This document shows, piece after piece, positions 1 to 7,377 of a DNA stretch of 10,393 nucleotides. The stretch spans positions 1 to 10,393 of the forward strand of contig SXHT01000313.1 in the NCBI GenBank assembly GCA_005773095.1, in the 5' to 3' direction. The notes beneath the pieces are model-generated. The model searched no databases and had not been told where the DNA came from. It saw only the letters and a program-made list of their open reading frames with translations. The translations under genes were made by a program, and so were the position numbers. Position 1 is the first letter of the stretch, and every line of letters starts with the position of its first letter. This DNA is from Planctomycetaceae bacterium (GTDB lineage Bacteria; Planctomycetota; Planctomycetia; Pirellulales; PALSA-1355).

Positions 1-447
1 ATACTCCACCGCCAGTTGAACGCCGACTTTGCCCGCGTGTTCCGCGACTTGTCGCATGCTCTCCACGCCCCACTTCCACTCGTCGGGGGTCGGCCCGGCG
101 CCGCTAAACAACCCCAGGGCCGAATGGAACGGTCCCGCGAGTGTCTGGGCGCCCAGGGCCTGGCAGCAATCGAGCGTTTGTTGGGTAATCGCGACGCTCT
201 TGGCGCGCACGGAAGCGTCGGGGCTGATGGGATTGTCGGAATCGACGCGGATTGTGACGGCAGTTCGCTCAAGTCCAAGATTGTCGAGTTGCCGGCCCCA
301 CTTCTCCCAGTGGCTCACGTTGAGGCTGTCGGCGAACACGGGAAGTTCAACGCCGTCATAACCCATCTTCTTGAGCGATTCGAGCACCGGCAACATCGGG
401 TCGTCCATCGCGCCGGTCCAAAGCAGCAGGTTCATGCCGAATTTCAT
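1..447 (-). CDS. Sugar phosphate isomerase/epimerase, D-tagatose/D-psicose 3-epimerase-like (partial, C-terminus missing)
   Basis: The N-terminal 149 codons of a xylose-isomerase-like TIM-barrel protein are present; the rest lies beyond the window start. Seen: a first beta strand MKFGMNLLLWTG, then KKMGYDGVELPVF (27-38), then GPFHSALGLFSG (105-116) followed by PTPDEWKWG. This order and spacing are those of the ketose 3-epimerase family. The last residues, LAVEY, put Glu148 where that family has its first metal-binding catalytic Glu; the second Glu would be outside the window. The start ATG overlaps the stop of the upstream gene in an ATGA, and AAGGG lies 8 bases before it, so translation is probably coupled. 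It is the last visible gene of the five-gene sugar run, although more genes may follow. Substrate unknown; isomerisation or epimerisation of a free or phosphorylated ketose is an inference from the fold. Confidence 0.85.
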   Translation of the reverse strand, partial: MKFGMNLLLWTGAMDDPMLPVLESLKKMGYDGVELPVFADSLNVSHWEKWGRQLDNLGLERTAVTIRVDSDNPISPDASVRAKSVAITQQTLDCCQALGAQTLAGPFHSALGLFSGAGPTPDEWKWGVESMRQVAEHAGKVGVQLAVEY

Positions 448-1136
448 GAGGGATACCCTTGGTCATTGCGGGCGAGTTGGGTCGCCATCTTCGTAGGTGT
501 GAGCAATTCAGTTTGTCGATTCGCCACCGCGCGACGCATCTCTGGCAGCACCGCAACAAAACCTGGAGGCAACGCCGGCAGTCCGACTCGCCGCATCACC
601 TGGTTCAGGCGAAACAACAGTTTGCCATCGTCCAGGTAATCCCACAAGAAGCGCGCGCGCGAGAATAGCTGAATGAACCGGGCCAGATCGGGCACCGGGC
701 GGGGAGCGATCCGTTCAACCGCCCGGCAAGCTGCGTCGCCGTCGAGCCGGTCGAGGGCCGCGTAGTAATTTTCGAGCCGGGCTGGCTGGCTGTCGATGAG
801 CGCCGCGTCGAGCAGGATTTCGACCAGAATATGCCCGAGAAAATGGGGTCGAAAGCCCTCGTCATCCGGCAGCTCGTCGCGGACCAGCCGCGTCAAACCT
901 AGCGAAAGTTCTGCAAATGCCTGCGTCGCATGGAACCAGGCGTCATCGCGATGATGCCGCACCACGCCGGCAGCCAGCCGGGCGAGACAGGGGTTGGAGT
1001 CATCGACCCACGGCAAAACCGCACGCAATCGCACGCGGTTCCGCCGATCGACCACATTCATCCAGTCCGGCAGTGCCGTCCCGGCGAGAAAAAAGGGATC
1101 GTCAACAAACGCCCGACCGTGGGCAAAATAGTTCAT
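444..1136 (-). CDS. Small histidine-rich putative metal-dependent hydrolase, acyl-carrier-protein phosphodiesterase (AcpH)-like
   Basis: This 230-residue protein starts at MNYFAHG. I chose this ATG over the in-frame start 72 codons upstream because MNxxAH is the hallmark start of AcpH-like proteins and because the longer form would run into the oxidoreductase gene. Probable metal or active-site residues are His6, Asp24 (in AGTALPDWM, 18-26), a His61-His62-Arg-Asp-Asp cluster, His69, and His98/His102/Glu106/Asp110 in PHFLGHILVEILLD. The layout recalls the HD-like helical fold of ACP phosphodiesterase, but similarity beyond the motifs is weak, so the family call is tentative. No signal peptide or membrane segment is visible. 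It has no clear Shine-Dalgarno sequence, follows the oxidoreductase by 52 bases, and overlaps the epimerase by 4 bases. Its place between sugar enzymes suggests it may act on a phosphorylated or esterified intermediate; that is inference. Confidence 0.7.
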   Translation of the reverse strand: MNYFAHGRAFVDDPFFLAGTALPDWMNVVDRRNRVRLRAVLPWVDDSNPCLARLAAGVVRHHRDDAWFHATQAFAELSLGLTRLVRDELPDDEGFRPHFLGHILVEILLDAALIDSQPARLENYYAALDRLDGDAACRAVERIAPRPVPDLARFIQLFSRARFLWDYLDDGKLLFRLNQVMRRVGLPALPPGFVAVLPEMRRAVANRQTELLTPTKMATQLARNDQGYPS

Positions 1137-1188
1137 CCCGAATTCAATCACGTCGAGGGTTTCGAATCTGCCAGCGATTAGTTTGAGG

Positions 1189-2325
1189 TCACAGTACCTC
1201 GACCCACCTGCCGCTTTTCGCGCTGGAGAGCACGGCGTCGCACACTTTTTGGGTTTCGAGCGCTTCGCGGAACGTGGGGCCGGCCGGCTGGCCACTCGAC
1301 AGGCCTTCGAGAAAGTCGGCCGCCTGATGCACGAAAGTGTGCTCGTAGCCAATCTGCAGACCTGGCACCCACCACTTGCTCATGTAGGGATGTTCGCCGT
1401 CGGTGACATGGATTGACGACCACGCGCGCAAGGGGCCTGGCGTGCGATGGTCGAACCATTGCAGGCGGTGCAGATCATGCAGGTCCCATTTGATGCTGGC
1501 ATGCTCGCCGTTAATCTCAAACGTGTACAGCGCCTTATGGCCACGGGCGTAGCGGGTTGATTCGAACGTGGCAAGCGACCCGTTCTTGAAGCGGCAGAGA
1601 AACGCGCAGGCGTCATCGATGCCCACCTTTTCGACCCTGCCGGTGAGGTTATGCTTTCGCTCCTTCACAAATGTTTCGGTCATTGCGTTGACCGTGCTGA
1701 TGCTGCCGTTGAGCCAGATGGCCGTGTCGATGCAGTGCGCCAGCAAGTCGCCGGTGACGCCGCTGCCCGCCGCCGCGGCATCGAGGCGCCACAGCGCCGT
1801 TCCACCTTGCGGCAAGTCGGCGGAGATCGTCCAGTCCTGCAAGAAGACTGCGCGATAATGAAAGATTCGACCGAGCTTCCCTTCGTCGATGAGTTGCCTG
1901 GCGAACGTCACCGCAGGCACGCGGCGATAGTTGTACCAGACGATGTTTGGGACGCCGGCCTTTTCAACCGCCTGGCACATTTCCAGCCCTTCCGCCACGT
2001 TCATGCTGAGAGGCTTCTCGCAGAGGATCATCTTGCCGGCTTTCGCAGCGGCGATGGCAATCTCCGCGTGCAGGTTATTCGGCGTGCAAATGTCAACCGC
2101 GTCGATATCTTTTCGCGCGACCAGTTTCTTCCAATCCGTCTCGACGGATTCGTAACCCCATTTTTCGGCAAATGCCTTCGCCTTGGCCTCGTCACGAGCG
2201 CAGACCGCCTTGAGCACGGGCTTGTGCTCGAGGTCGAAAAAGTGATTGACGTTCGCGTAAGCGTTCGAGTGAGTACGGCCCATGAAGCCGTAGCCGATCA
2301 TGCCGATGTTGAGTGGCTTGGTCAT
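1189..2325 (-). CDS. Gfo/Idh/MocA family NAD(P)-dependent oxidoreductase
   Basis: This 378-residue protein belongs to the glucose-fructose oxidoreductase / inositol dehydrogenase / MocA family, whose members oxidise or reduce sugars and cyclitols with NAD(P). Seen: an N-terminal Rossmann fold with IGMIGYGFMGRTH (7-19) as the dinucleotide loop; DICTPNNLH (78-86) at the edge of the cofactor site; the family hallmark CEKPLS (102-107), whose Lys104 is the usual catalytic lysine; YNYRR (131-135); and GDLLAHCID (192-200), where Asp193 and His197 match the usual active-site pair. Length is normal. AGAGGA lies 8 bases before the ATG and supports the start. No Tat or Sec signal is present, so it should be cytoplasmic. 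It follows the TIM-barrel gene by 55 bases. It most likely supplies the redox step of the cluster; the substrate is not predictable from the sequence. Confidence 0.93.
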   Translation of the reverse strand: MTKPLNIGMIGYGFMGRTHSNAYANVNHFFDLEHKPVLKAVCARDEAKAKAFAEKWGYESVETDWKKLVARKDIDAVDICTPNNLHAEIAIAAAKAGKMILCEKPLSMNVAEGLEMCQAVEKAGVPNIVWYNYRRVPAVTFARQLIDEGKLGRIFHYRAVFLQDWTISADLPQGGTALWRLDAAAAGSGVTGDLLAHCIDTAIWLNGSISTVNAMTETFVKERKHNLTGRVEKVGIDDACAFLCRFKNGSLATFESTRYARGHKALYTFEINGEHASIKWDLHDLHRLQWFDHRTPGPLRAWSSIHVTDGEHPYMSKWWVPGLQIGYEHTFVHQAADFLEGLSSGQPAGPTFREALETQKVCDAVLSSAKSGRWVEVL

Positions 2326-2380
2326 TTACGATGTCCTCTTTGAGGGAATCAGGAGCTTTTCTTGGTGCGGGATTCTCGCG

Positions 2381-3406
<1,026 letters not shown>

Positions 3407-3436
3407 GATGGTTGGACCTTGTTAAGACTCGTGAAC

Positions 3437-4684
3437 TCATTGCTTCCGGTGATCACCCACATTCGGAAGGTTCGCATGCTGGTCGGGTCCAAAATATCTC
3501 AGACCCACCAGCGGCTCACTCCCCCTGTTCTCAATCTCCACCCCGGCCCTGGCGGCGCTGTACGTGATGAAAACCTCGTCCTCGGTCTCCTCGCCGAAGT
3601 GGATCATCGCCGGCGTTTGCAGATCGAGCTTGCCCATGCGGCCGCTGCCCTGCACGGTAATCCAGCCACTGGCGCCAGGGTCTTTCAGCGTACACTTCGC
3701 GCTGGGTTCCAGCGTAAGCTCCTTGGCGCTGAATAGCTGCTGGCCGTCGATCCGGCCGTAGACAACCCAGCGGTCGGTAAATCCGGTGCCACTTCGCGAC
3801 TCGTCCACAAGGGGCTCCAGATAGTTGTGTTCCTTGAAGTGCGTGTCGACGTTCTTTTCCCAGTCAAGTTGCGAAATAATGAAATCAAGGTCCTGGTGCT
3901 TCTCCCTTGGAACATCTTTAACCAGCAGCGACCAGGGTACGTATCGGCCCTCAACGATGTTCTGAAACATGCCGAATACGTCGCTGCCCCACTGCGGCTC
4001 GTAGGTGCAGAGCGACCCCGGTGCGTGCAACACGCCCGGCGGAATCAGCCAGCCCGTGCCGCGCTTCAGGCGATATGCTTTTGAGAGATCCAAAATCCCG
4101 TTATCGCCTCGGTCCCAGTTCTCCAAACAGGTGCGAAGCTGATGCCTCGTTGTCCCCGGTTCAAGGCCCATGAATGTATAACAAAAATTGTTGTCCACAT
4201 TGTTAAGCTGCGGCGGAAAGTAGTAGCTCTCTGGCTTGCCCTCCTGACCGGTGAGCTTGGCAAACGCGTGGCTTTGGTGCATGTGATGCGGGATGGGACC
4301 CATGTTGTCGAAAAACTTGCTGTACACGGGCCATTTTTTGTATTGGCCGAACAGGGCATCGCCGATCAGCGTCGCGCCGGCTTCGGCCACTGCGTCGCGC
4401 AATTGAAAGCGCTGGCCGCCAAAGGTGATGTAGCTCAATCCTTCGTCCGGTACCCGACCTTCGTTGGCGGCCTCGGTGGTGCTGGCGAACCAGCGCTCGT
4501 CGATGCCGCCGCGGTTTGCTCCGTAGGCGTACCAATCGCTGGGCGCCAACTTGATGCGCTTGCCGGGATGCAAAAAGCTGCGCGGCACCCAGGTCGGCGT
4601 CAGCCGCAGCAACCCGTCGCCTGCTTCCAGAGCTTGCGAAAGTATCGAACCAACGTTGTCGCGCTTGACGACTTGCGAGGGCAT
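3437..4684 (-). CDS. Bimodular cupin, mannose-6-phosphate isomerase (type I)-like
   Basis: This 415-residue protein carries a phosphomannose-isomerase-like metal site. IPHHMHQSHAF (131-141) is followed by LTGQEGKPESYYF (144-156), giving His134/His136, Lys150 and Glu152. Then GWLIPPGVLHAPGSL (211-225) provides His220, the last ligand of the first cupin. A second, poorer cupin-like beta region occupies roughly 310-400 (for example GWITVQGSGRMGKL) without an obvious metal set. This matches the zinc-dependent ManA fold, but the N-terminal 125 residues do not look like classical ManA, so I do not assign the symbol. AAGGA lies 8 bases before the ATG and fixes the start. It is the first gene of the minus-strand run, and repeat copy 1 begins 46 bases upstream. 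Likely role: isomerisation of a hexose or hexose phosphate within the pathway. A non-catalytic sugar-binding role is possible. Confidence 0.82.
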   Translation of the reverse strand: MPSQVVKRDNVGSILSQALEAGDGLLRLTPTWVPRSFLHPGKRIKLAPSDWYAYGANRGGIDERWFASTTEAANEGRVPDEGLSYITFGGQRFQLRDAVAEAGATLIGDALFGQYKKWPVYSKFFDNMGPIPHHMHQSHAFAKLTGQEGKPESYYFPPQLNNVDNNFCYTFMGLEPGTTRHQLRTCLENWDRGDNGILDLSKAYRLKRGTGWLIPPGVLHAPGSLCTYEPQWGSDVFGMFQNIVEGRYVPWSLLVKDVPREKHQDLDFIISQLDWEKNVDTHFKEHNYLEPLVDESRSGTGFTDRWVVYGRIDGQQLFSAKELTLEPSAKCTLKDPGASGWITVQGSGRMGKLDLQTPAMIHFGEETEDEVFITYSAARAGVEIENRGSEPLVGLRYFGPDQHANLPNVGDHRKQ

Positions 4685-5101
4685 GATGGGTATCCTTCGT
4701 TTACAGAGCCTTGGAATATTGGCCAGCGCCGTTACCGTTCACGCGCCGGGGACTGGCTCGTTCTCCCGGCGAATTCGCGAGAGGTGCATCGTTTTGTTGG
4801 GTGGTTGCCCAACGTGGTTCCCGGGAATATGTGCCTGTCCTCCTCGCTTTGCCCGTGAACGATTACGCGGGCGCCACACGCGGCCGACCGCACCGGCCAC
4901 AAGACCGCCTGTGGACCGGGGCCGCGGGTCACGAACCGTTGTTTTATTCATTCCCCGCAAGGCTGACAAGGATCCAGGGCCTGCGCGCATTTCGCTCGAG
5001 GGAAAGCGCGCGGTCGGATGCCTTGTGGCCGAAACAACAGCTTTCCAGCCTGAAGCGGTATGCCCCGTCGAAGACCACGAGCCGCGTGTTGAGATCCCAA
5101 G
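4685..5101. other. 417-base intergenic region with repeat copy 1
   Basis: The region lies between the first gene of the sugar operon and the 3' end of the methyltransferase gene. Positions 4731-4866 are occupied by the palindromic repeat described separately. Positions 4867-5101 are GC-rich and contain no open frame with recognisable protein features, no convincing hairpin with a T-run and no tRNA. The operon promoter is expected close to 4700-4760 on the minus strand, but no good -35/-10 pair could be picked. Confidence 0.7.
4731..4866. repeat. Intergenic palindromic repeat, copy 1 (most complete)
   Basis: The element begins GTTACCGTTCACG and ends CGTGAACGATTAC, which are imperfect inverted repeats of each other. 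Inside them, GGGGACTGGCTC on the left faces the complement of GTGCCTGTCC on the right; over 22 positions of this inner arm about 16 match. Nested within are a perfect 10-base palindrome GCGAATTCGC (4769-4778) and a hairpin with stem GTTGGG/CCCAAC and 6-base loop (4796-4813). The element shares CCCGGCGAATTC, the GGTGCATCG block and TTGCCCAACGTG with copy 2, and CCCGGCGAATTC and TTTTGNTGGGTGGTTG-like sequence with copy 3. It contains no gene; short open frames in it are by-products. It could be a REP/BIME- or MITE-like element, or an RNA hairpin. No transposase is nearby. Confidence 0.8.
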
Positions 5102-5716
5102 TTACGCCGCTCGCTGCGCGAGCTGTCGCTTGGCGCCCAGCATGTTCACCATCAGATAGGGCAAGTATTTGCGTCTCGACTGGCCTTGTTTGTGGGTCAC
5201 GGCAAGGGCGTTGTCGATGCCCAGACAGCTTTCCTTGACGACGAAAAACTCGCCCGGGACCGTCGTTGAGTAATGGATGCAGGACCAGTCGAACTCGGGG
5301 TACAACTCCATGATGCCGCGAAACGAGAAGCGGTAATAGTCGTCGGGATACTGGTGGTAGCGCCAGACCCAGGGGACGGAAATGTAAAGCTTGCCGCCGG
5401 GACGCACGAGCCGCGTGATGTTGTCGGCCATTTTCCAGGGACGCGGGACATGCTCCATCACGGAACAGCAAATGACGAGCGCAAAGTGGTTTTCGGCCAG
5501 GTCGCCGATCCCTGCGACCAGATCGATCGTGCGGTCGACCCCGTTGCCGGCTTCGAGATCGACTCCGATGTACTCATTGTGCGGAAACACTTTGCGAAAC
5601 GGCATCGTGGCGCCGTGATCGATGGCGGCGTAGTCCTTGCTGCCGACTTCTAATATGGGACCGTCGACGGTGGGTTGGAATTTCTCCAGGTACAGCTTCT
5701 GGTTGACATCGCCCAT
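5102..5716 (-). CDS. Class I SAM-dependent methyltransferase (Methyltransf_11-like)
   Basis: This 204-residue protein has the class I methyltransferase core. Seen: motif I GPILEVGSKDY (19-29), in which the usual GxGxG is reduced to EVGSKDY; YIGVDLEAGNGVD (49-61) with acidic Asp53 for the SAM ribose; CCSVMEHVPRP (83-93) as the motif IV region; and LVRPGGKLYISVP (103-115). The stretch YPDDYYRFS (123-131) is frequent in methyltransferases encoded in polysaccharide and cell-surface clusters, so a glycan or small-molecule acceptor is plausible but unproven. GGAG lies 8 bases before the ATG. There is no signal peptide. The gene stands alone on the minus strand, 417 bases from the sugar operon, bracketed by repeat copy 1 downstream and copies 2 and 3 upstream. 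A possible -10 box CATAAT lies about 30 bases before the start. Confidence 0.88.
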   Translation of the reverse strand: MGDVNQKLYLEKFQPTVDGPILEVGSKDYAAIDHGATMPFRKVFPHNEYIGVDLEAGNGVDRTIDLVAGIGDLAENHFALVICCSVMEHVPRPWKMADNITRLVRPGGKLYISVPWVWRYHQYPDDYYRFSFRGIMELYPEFDWSCIHYSTTVPGEFFVVKESCLGIDNALAVTHKQGQSRRKYLPYLMVNMLGAKRQLAQRAA

Positions 5717-5746
5717 CAGAATTGCTCCGCGTTAACTGGCTTCAGA

Positions 5747-5752
5747 ATTATG
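5747..5752 (-). promoter_or_regulatory. Possible -10 box of the methyltransferase gene
   Basis: On the minus strand the sequence reads CATAAT, a 5/6 match to TATAAT, ending about 30 bases before the methyltransferase ATG. No matching -35 hexamer is visible at 16-18 bases; that position falls inside the edge of repeat copy 2. Weak evidence only. Confidence 0.2.
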
Positions 5753-5760
5753 CGTGTCGA

Positions 5761-5877
5761 GTAATCGTTCATGGGCCGGGGACTCACGCATTTTCCCGGC
5801 GAATTCGAGAGTGGTGCATCGTCCTGCTGGCGGGTTGCCCAACGTGCTTCCCGCGAAAATGCGACTATCCCCCTCGC
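5761..5877. repeat. Intergenic palindromic repeat, copy 2
   Basis: The left edge GTAATCGTTC corresponds to GTTACCGTTC of copy 1. Next come GCCGGGGAC, CCCGGCGAATTC, GGTGCATCG, and GGTTGCCCAACGTGCTTCCCG in order and spacing equal to copy 1. The inner arms are complementary within the copy: the left arm has CGCATTTTCCCGG and the right arm, read on the other strand, has CGCATTTTCGCGG (about 17 of 22 positions match). The outer right arm seen in copy 1 (GTGAACGATTAC) is missing here; the similarity stops near CCCCTCGCTT. Same orientation as copies 1 and 3. Confidence 0.75.
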
Positions 5878-6045
5878 TTGGAAAATAAGCGGTCACTCTG
5901 TCGGTACTGCCAATGCGCCAGCATGCGACCTGTCGTGCCTGCGCTTTCAGGCTCCCCTGAGTCGCCTTCGGTTCTTTCGCGTTGAGGGCGTCAATCGTCG
6001 CAAGATACTAGAGGAACTCCGGGTTCCGACGCCAGACCGCTTAGG

Positions 6046-6153
6046 GTAACCGTTCGCGGGCTTCGCCAGCCGGGGACCAGATCATTCTCTTCCCGGCGAA
6101 TTCAGGAAAGGTGTGTCGTTCTTTTGGGTGGTTGGCCGTGGATTGTGACCTGC
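6046..6153. repeat. Intergenic palindromic repeat, copy 3 (diverged)
   Basis: The left edge GTAACCGTTCGCGGGC is followed by about 11 bases absent from the other copies, then CCGGGGAC, CCCGGCGAATTC, GGTGTGTCGTTCTTTTGGG and TGGTTG, collinear with copy 1. The right arm (about GATTGTGACCTGCTC) is only loosely recognisable as the counterpart of AATATGTGCCTGTCC in copy 1. It lies 168 bases after copy 2 in the same orientation. The right boundary is approximate. Confidence 0.6.
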
Positions 6154-6178
6154 TCATGCTGCGGGAAGGGCATTGGTA

Positions 6179-6192
6179 TGGTAAGATTACCA
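6179..6192. promoter_or_regulatory. 14-base inverted repeat, possible operator
   Basis: TGGTAA and TTACCA form perfect 6-base arms around GA. It lies about 175 bases before the scpB start and just after repeat copy 3. A symmetric site of this size could bind a dimeric regulator, but one occurrence in a long intergenic region is weak support, and no regulator gene is near. Confidence 0.2.
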
Positions 6193-6366
6193 GCGCCCCG
6201 CGGGCTGGACTCGTGAAGCTGAAATAGGAAAAGGGACTCGAAGAATTGGCCGAGGCACGCTAGCGCTGCCGAATGCTTCAATCGAAGCGCCAATTGCAAT
6301 CCTCAGATTGGAGCCCCCATTTTCTGTCGCGCGAAGTGGCACCATCATGCGGCTTATCATTGAATC

Positions 6367-7152
6367 TTGAAAAGAGCATCGCCTAAACCGTTACCGCAGA
6401 ATTCGCTCGGCCTGCAAGCGATTGGTAAGCCGGCGGAGGATGCCGGCCTGTCGCTCGATCAGTTGTCGGCCACTTTCGCCGAAATGCTCTCGACCGGAGA
6501 CGACCCCTACGCGGCCCCCCAGGGCCCGGGGGACGCTTTTCACGATGCAGGGCTTGAGCCGGCCGAGAACCAGACGCAATCGGATCACGCATCCGATGCC
6601 GTCTGCGAAGTTTCGCCGCGCACCATTCTTGAGGCGATGTTGTTCGTCGGCAGCCCGACCAACGAACCGCTCACGAGCGGGCAGGTGGCCTCGCTGATGC
6701 GTGGCGTGCGCCCCGCCGAGATCGACCAGCTTGTCGTATCTTTGAATCAGTCCTATCAGGACCAAGGTTGTCCTTACGAAATCATTTCTGAAGGGGCCGG
6801 CTATCGACTGGCACTGCGGACGGAGTTCCAGCGAGTCCGCGACCGGTTCTACGGAAAGGCCCGGCAAGCTCGTTTGTCCCAGGCAGCCATCGAGGTGCTG
6901 TCGCTGGTGGCCTACAGCCAACCGCTGTCAGCCGACGATGTGAAGCTCAGTCGCGGCACTTCCAGCGGCGCGATTCTCAATCAACTTGTCCGCCGAGAAC
7001 TTCTGCAGCTCGACCGTTCCGATCCGGACTTCCGCCGAGGCCGCTATCGCACGACGCCTCGTTTTCTGCAGCTCTTTGGCTTGCAAAGTCTCGACGAGCT
7101 ACCCCGAAGCGACGATGCTGCCACCTCGGAATCGAGCGGCACTGCCATTTAG
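6367..7152 (+). CDS. scpB: Segregation and condensation protein B (SMC-ScpAB complex)
   Basis: ScpB is the winged-helix kleisin partner that, with ScpA and SMC, forms the bacterial condensin for chromosome organisation. The core runs from SPRTILEAMLFVGS (83-96) through GAGYRLALR (143-151) to the conserved LSQAAIEVLSLVAYSQPLSA (170-189), SRGTSSGAILNQLVRRELL (195-213), and the C-terminal TTPRFLQLFGLQSLDELP (229-246). This order is diagnostic. Upstream of the core are about 80 acidic, low-complexity residues not usual in ScpB. The start is uncertain: an in-frame TGA at 6361-6363 limits it, and the only early candidate is TTG at 6367, with no clear Shine-Dalgarno. A later TTG (codon 33) or ATG (codon 40) would still leave the core whole. 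The usual GRP-Y motif is reduced to RRGRYRTT. No scpA is visible in the window. Confidence 0.92.
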   Translation: MKRASPKPLPQNSLGLQAIGKPAEDAGLSLDQLSATFAEMLSTGDDPYAAPQGPGDAFHDAGLEPAENQTQSDHASDAVCEVSPRTILEAMLFVGSPTNEPLTSGQVASLMRGVRPAEIDQLVVSLNQSYQDQGCPYEIISEGAGYRLALRTEFQRVRDRFYGKARQARLSQAAIEVLSLVAYSQPLSADDVKLSRGTSSGAILNQLVRRELLQLDRSDPDFRRGRYRTTPRFLQLFGLQSLDELPRSDDAATSESSGTAI

Positions 7153-7377
7153 CGAATAGCCGCAACTCGTTTGCCCGAAATATCTTAGACAATTCTCCCA
7201 GGTCAACGCGCAGACACGATTATTGTCACCGGCTAAGATCAGTGGTTGGTCGGTTGGTAACTTCGTCGTTCCAAGCGAGTTTCGAGACGTGACTTTTCGA
7301 CATTCCGGCAGGATCACGGATGGTCTTCCCGGCCAGCCGGCGGCTCCATCGAGCGGCAGGCTCCATCAATTTTCTGG

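Larger units (their letters stand above)
5717..6366. other. 650-base divergent intergenic region
   Basis: It separates the minus-strand methyltransferase from plus-strand scpB, so it must hold both promoters. It contains repeat copies 2 and 3 and the 14-base inverted repeat at 6179. A small hairpin GGAAC-N5-GTTCC lies at 6013-6027 between the copies. Positions 6193-6366 show nothing convincing apart from a weak CCAAT/ATTGG pairing near 6288-6310. No gene is supported: the 65-codon minus-strand frame at 6299-6102 has no family features and ends inside repeat copy 3. Confidence 0.6.

Noticed and set aside
1651..2343. 230-codon plus-strand open frame opposite the oxidoreductase gene
   Set aside because: The minus strand carries a complete Gfo/Idh/MocA protein with all motifs; the plus-strand frame has none.
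4944..5471. 175-codon minus-strand frame extending past the methyltransferase stop
   Set aside because: It is out of frame with the methyltransferase and lacks domain features; the tail over 4944-5101 shows no recognisable protein signal.
4731..6153. The three repeats as a CRISPR array
   Set aside because: Unit lengths (about 105-136 bases), unequal spacing (about 900 and 170 bases) and a gene between copies do not fit CRISPR repeats or spacers; no cas gene is present.
6102..6299. 65-codon minus-strand open frame between repeat copy 3 and scpB
   Set aside because: It has no family features or Shine-Dalgarno, and its C-terminus is made from repeat copy 3. Similar peptide tails (QPPNKTMHLS-like) arise in the same frame of copy 1, showing they are by-products of the repeat.
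6391..6921. 176-codon minus-strand open frame opposite scpB
   Set aside because: It lies fully within scpB, whose conserved motifs are in the plus frame; no independent protein signal.
7182..7239. Inverted pair ATCTTAG / CTAAGAT between scpB and rpe
   Set aside because: Seven-base arms separated by 44 bases are expected by chance; no T-run or known site overlaps.
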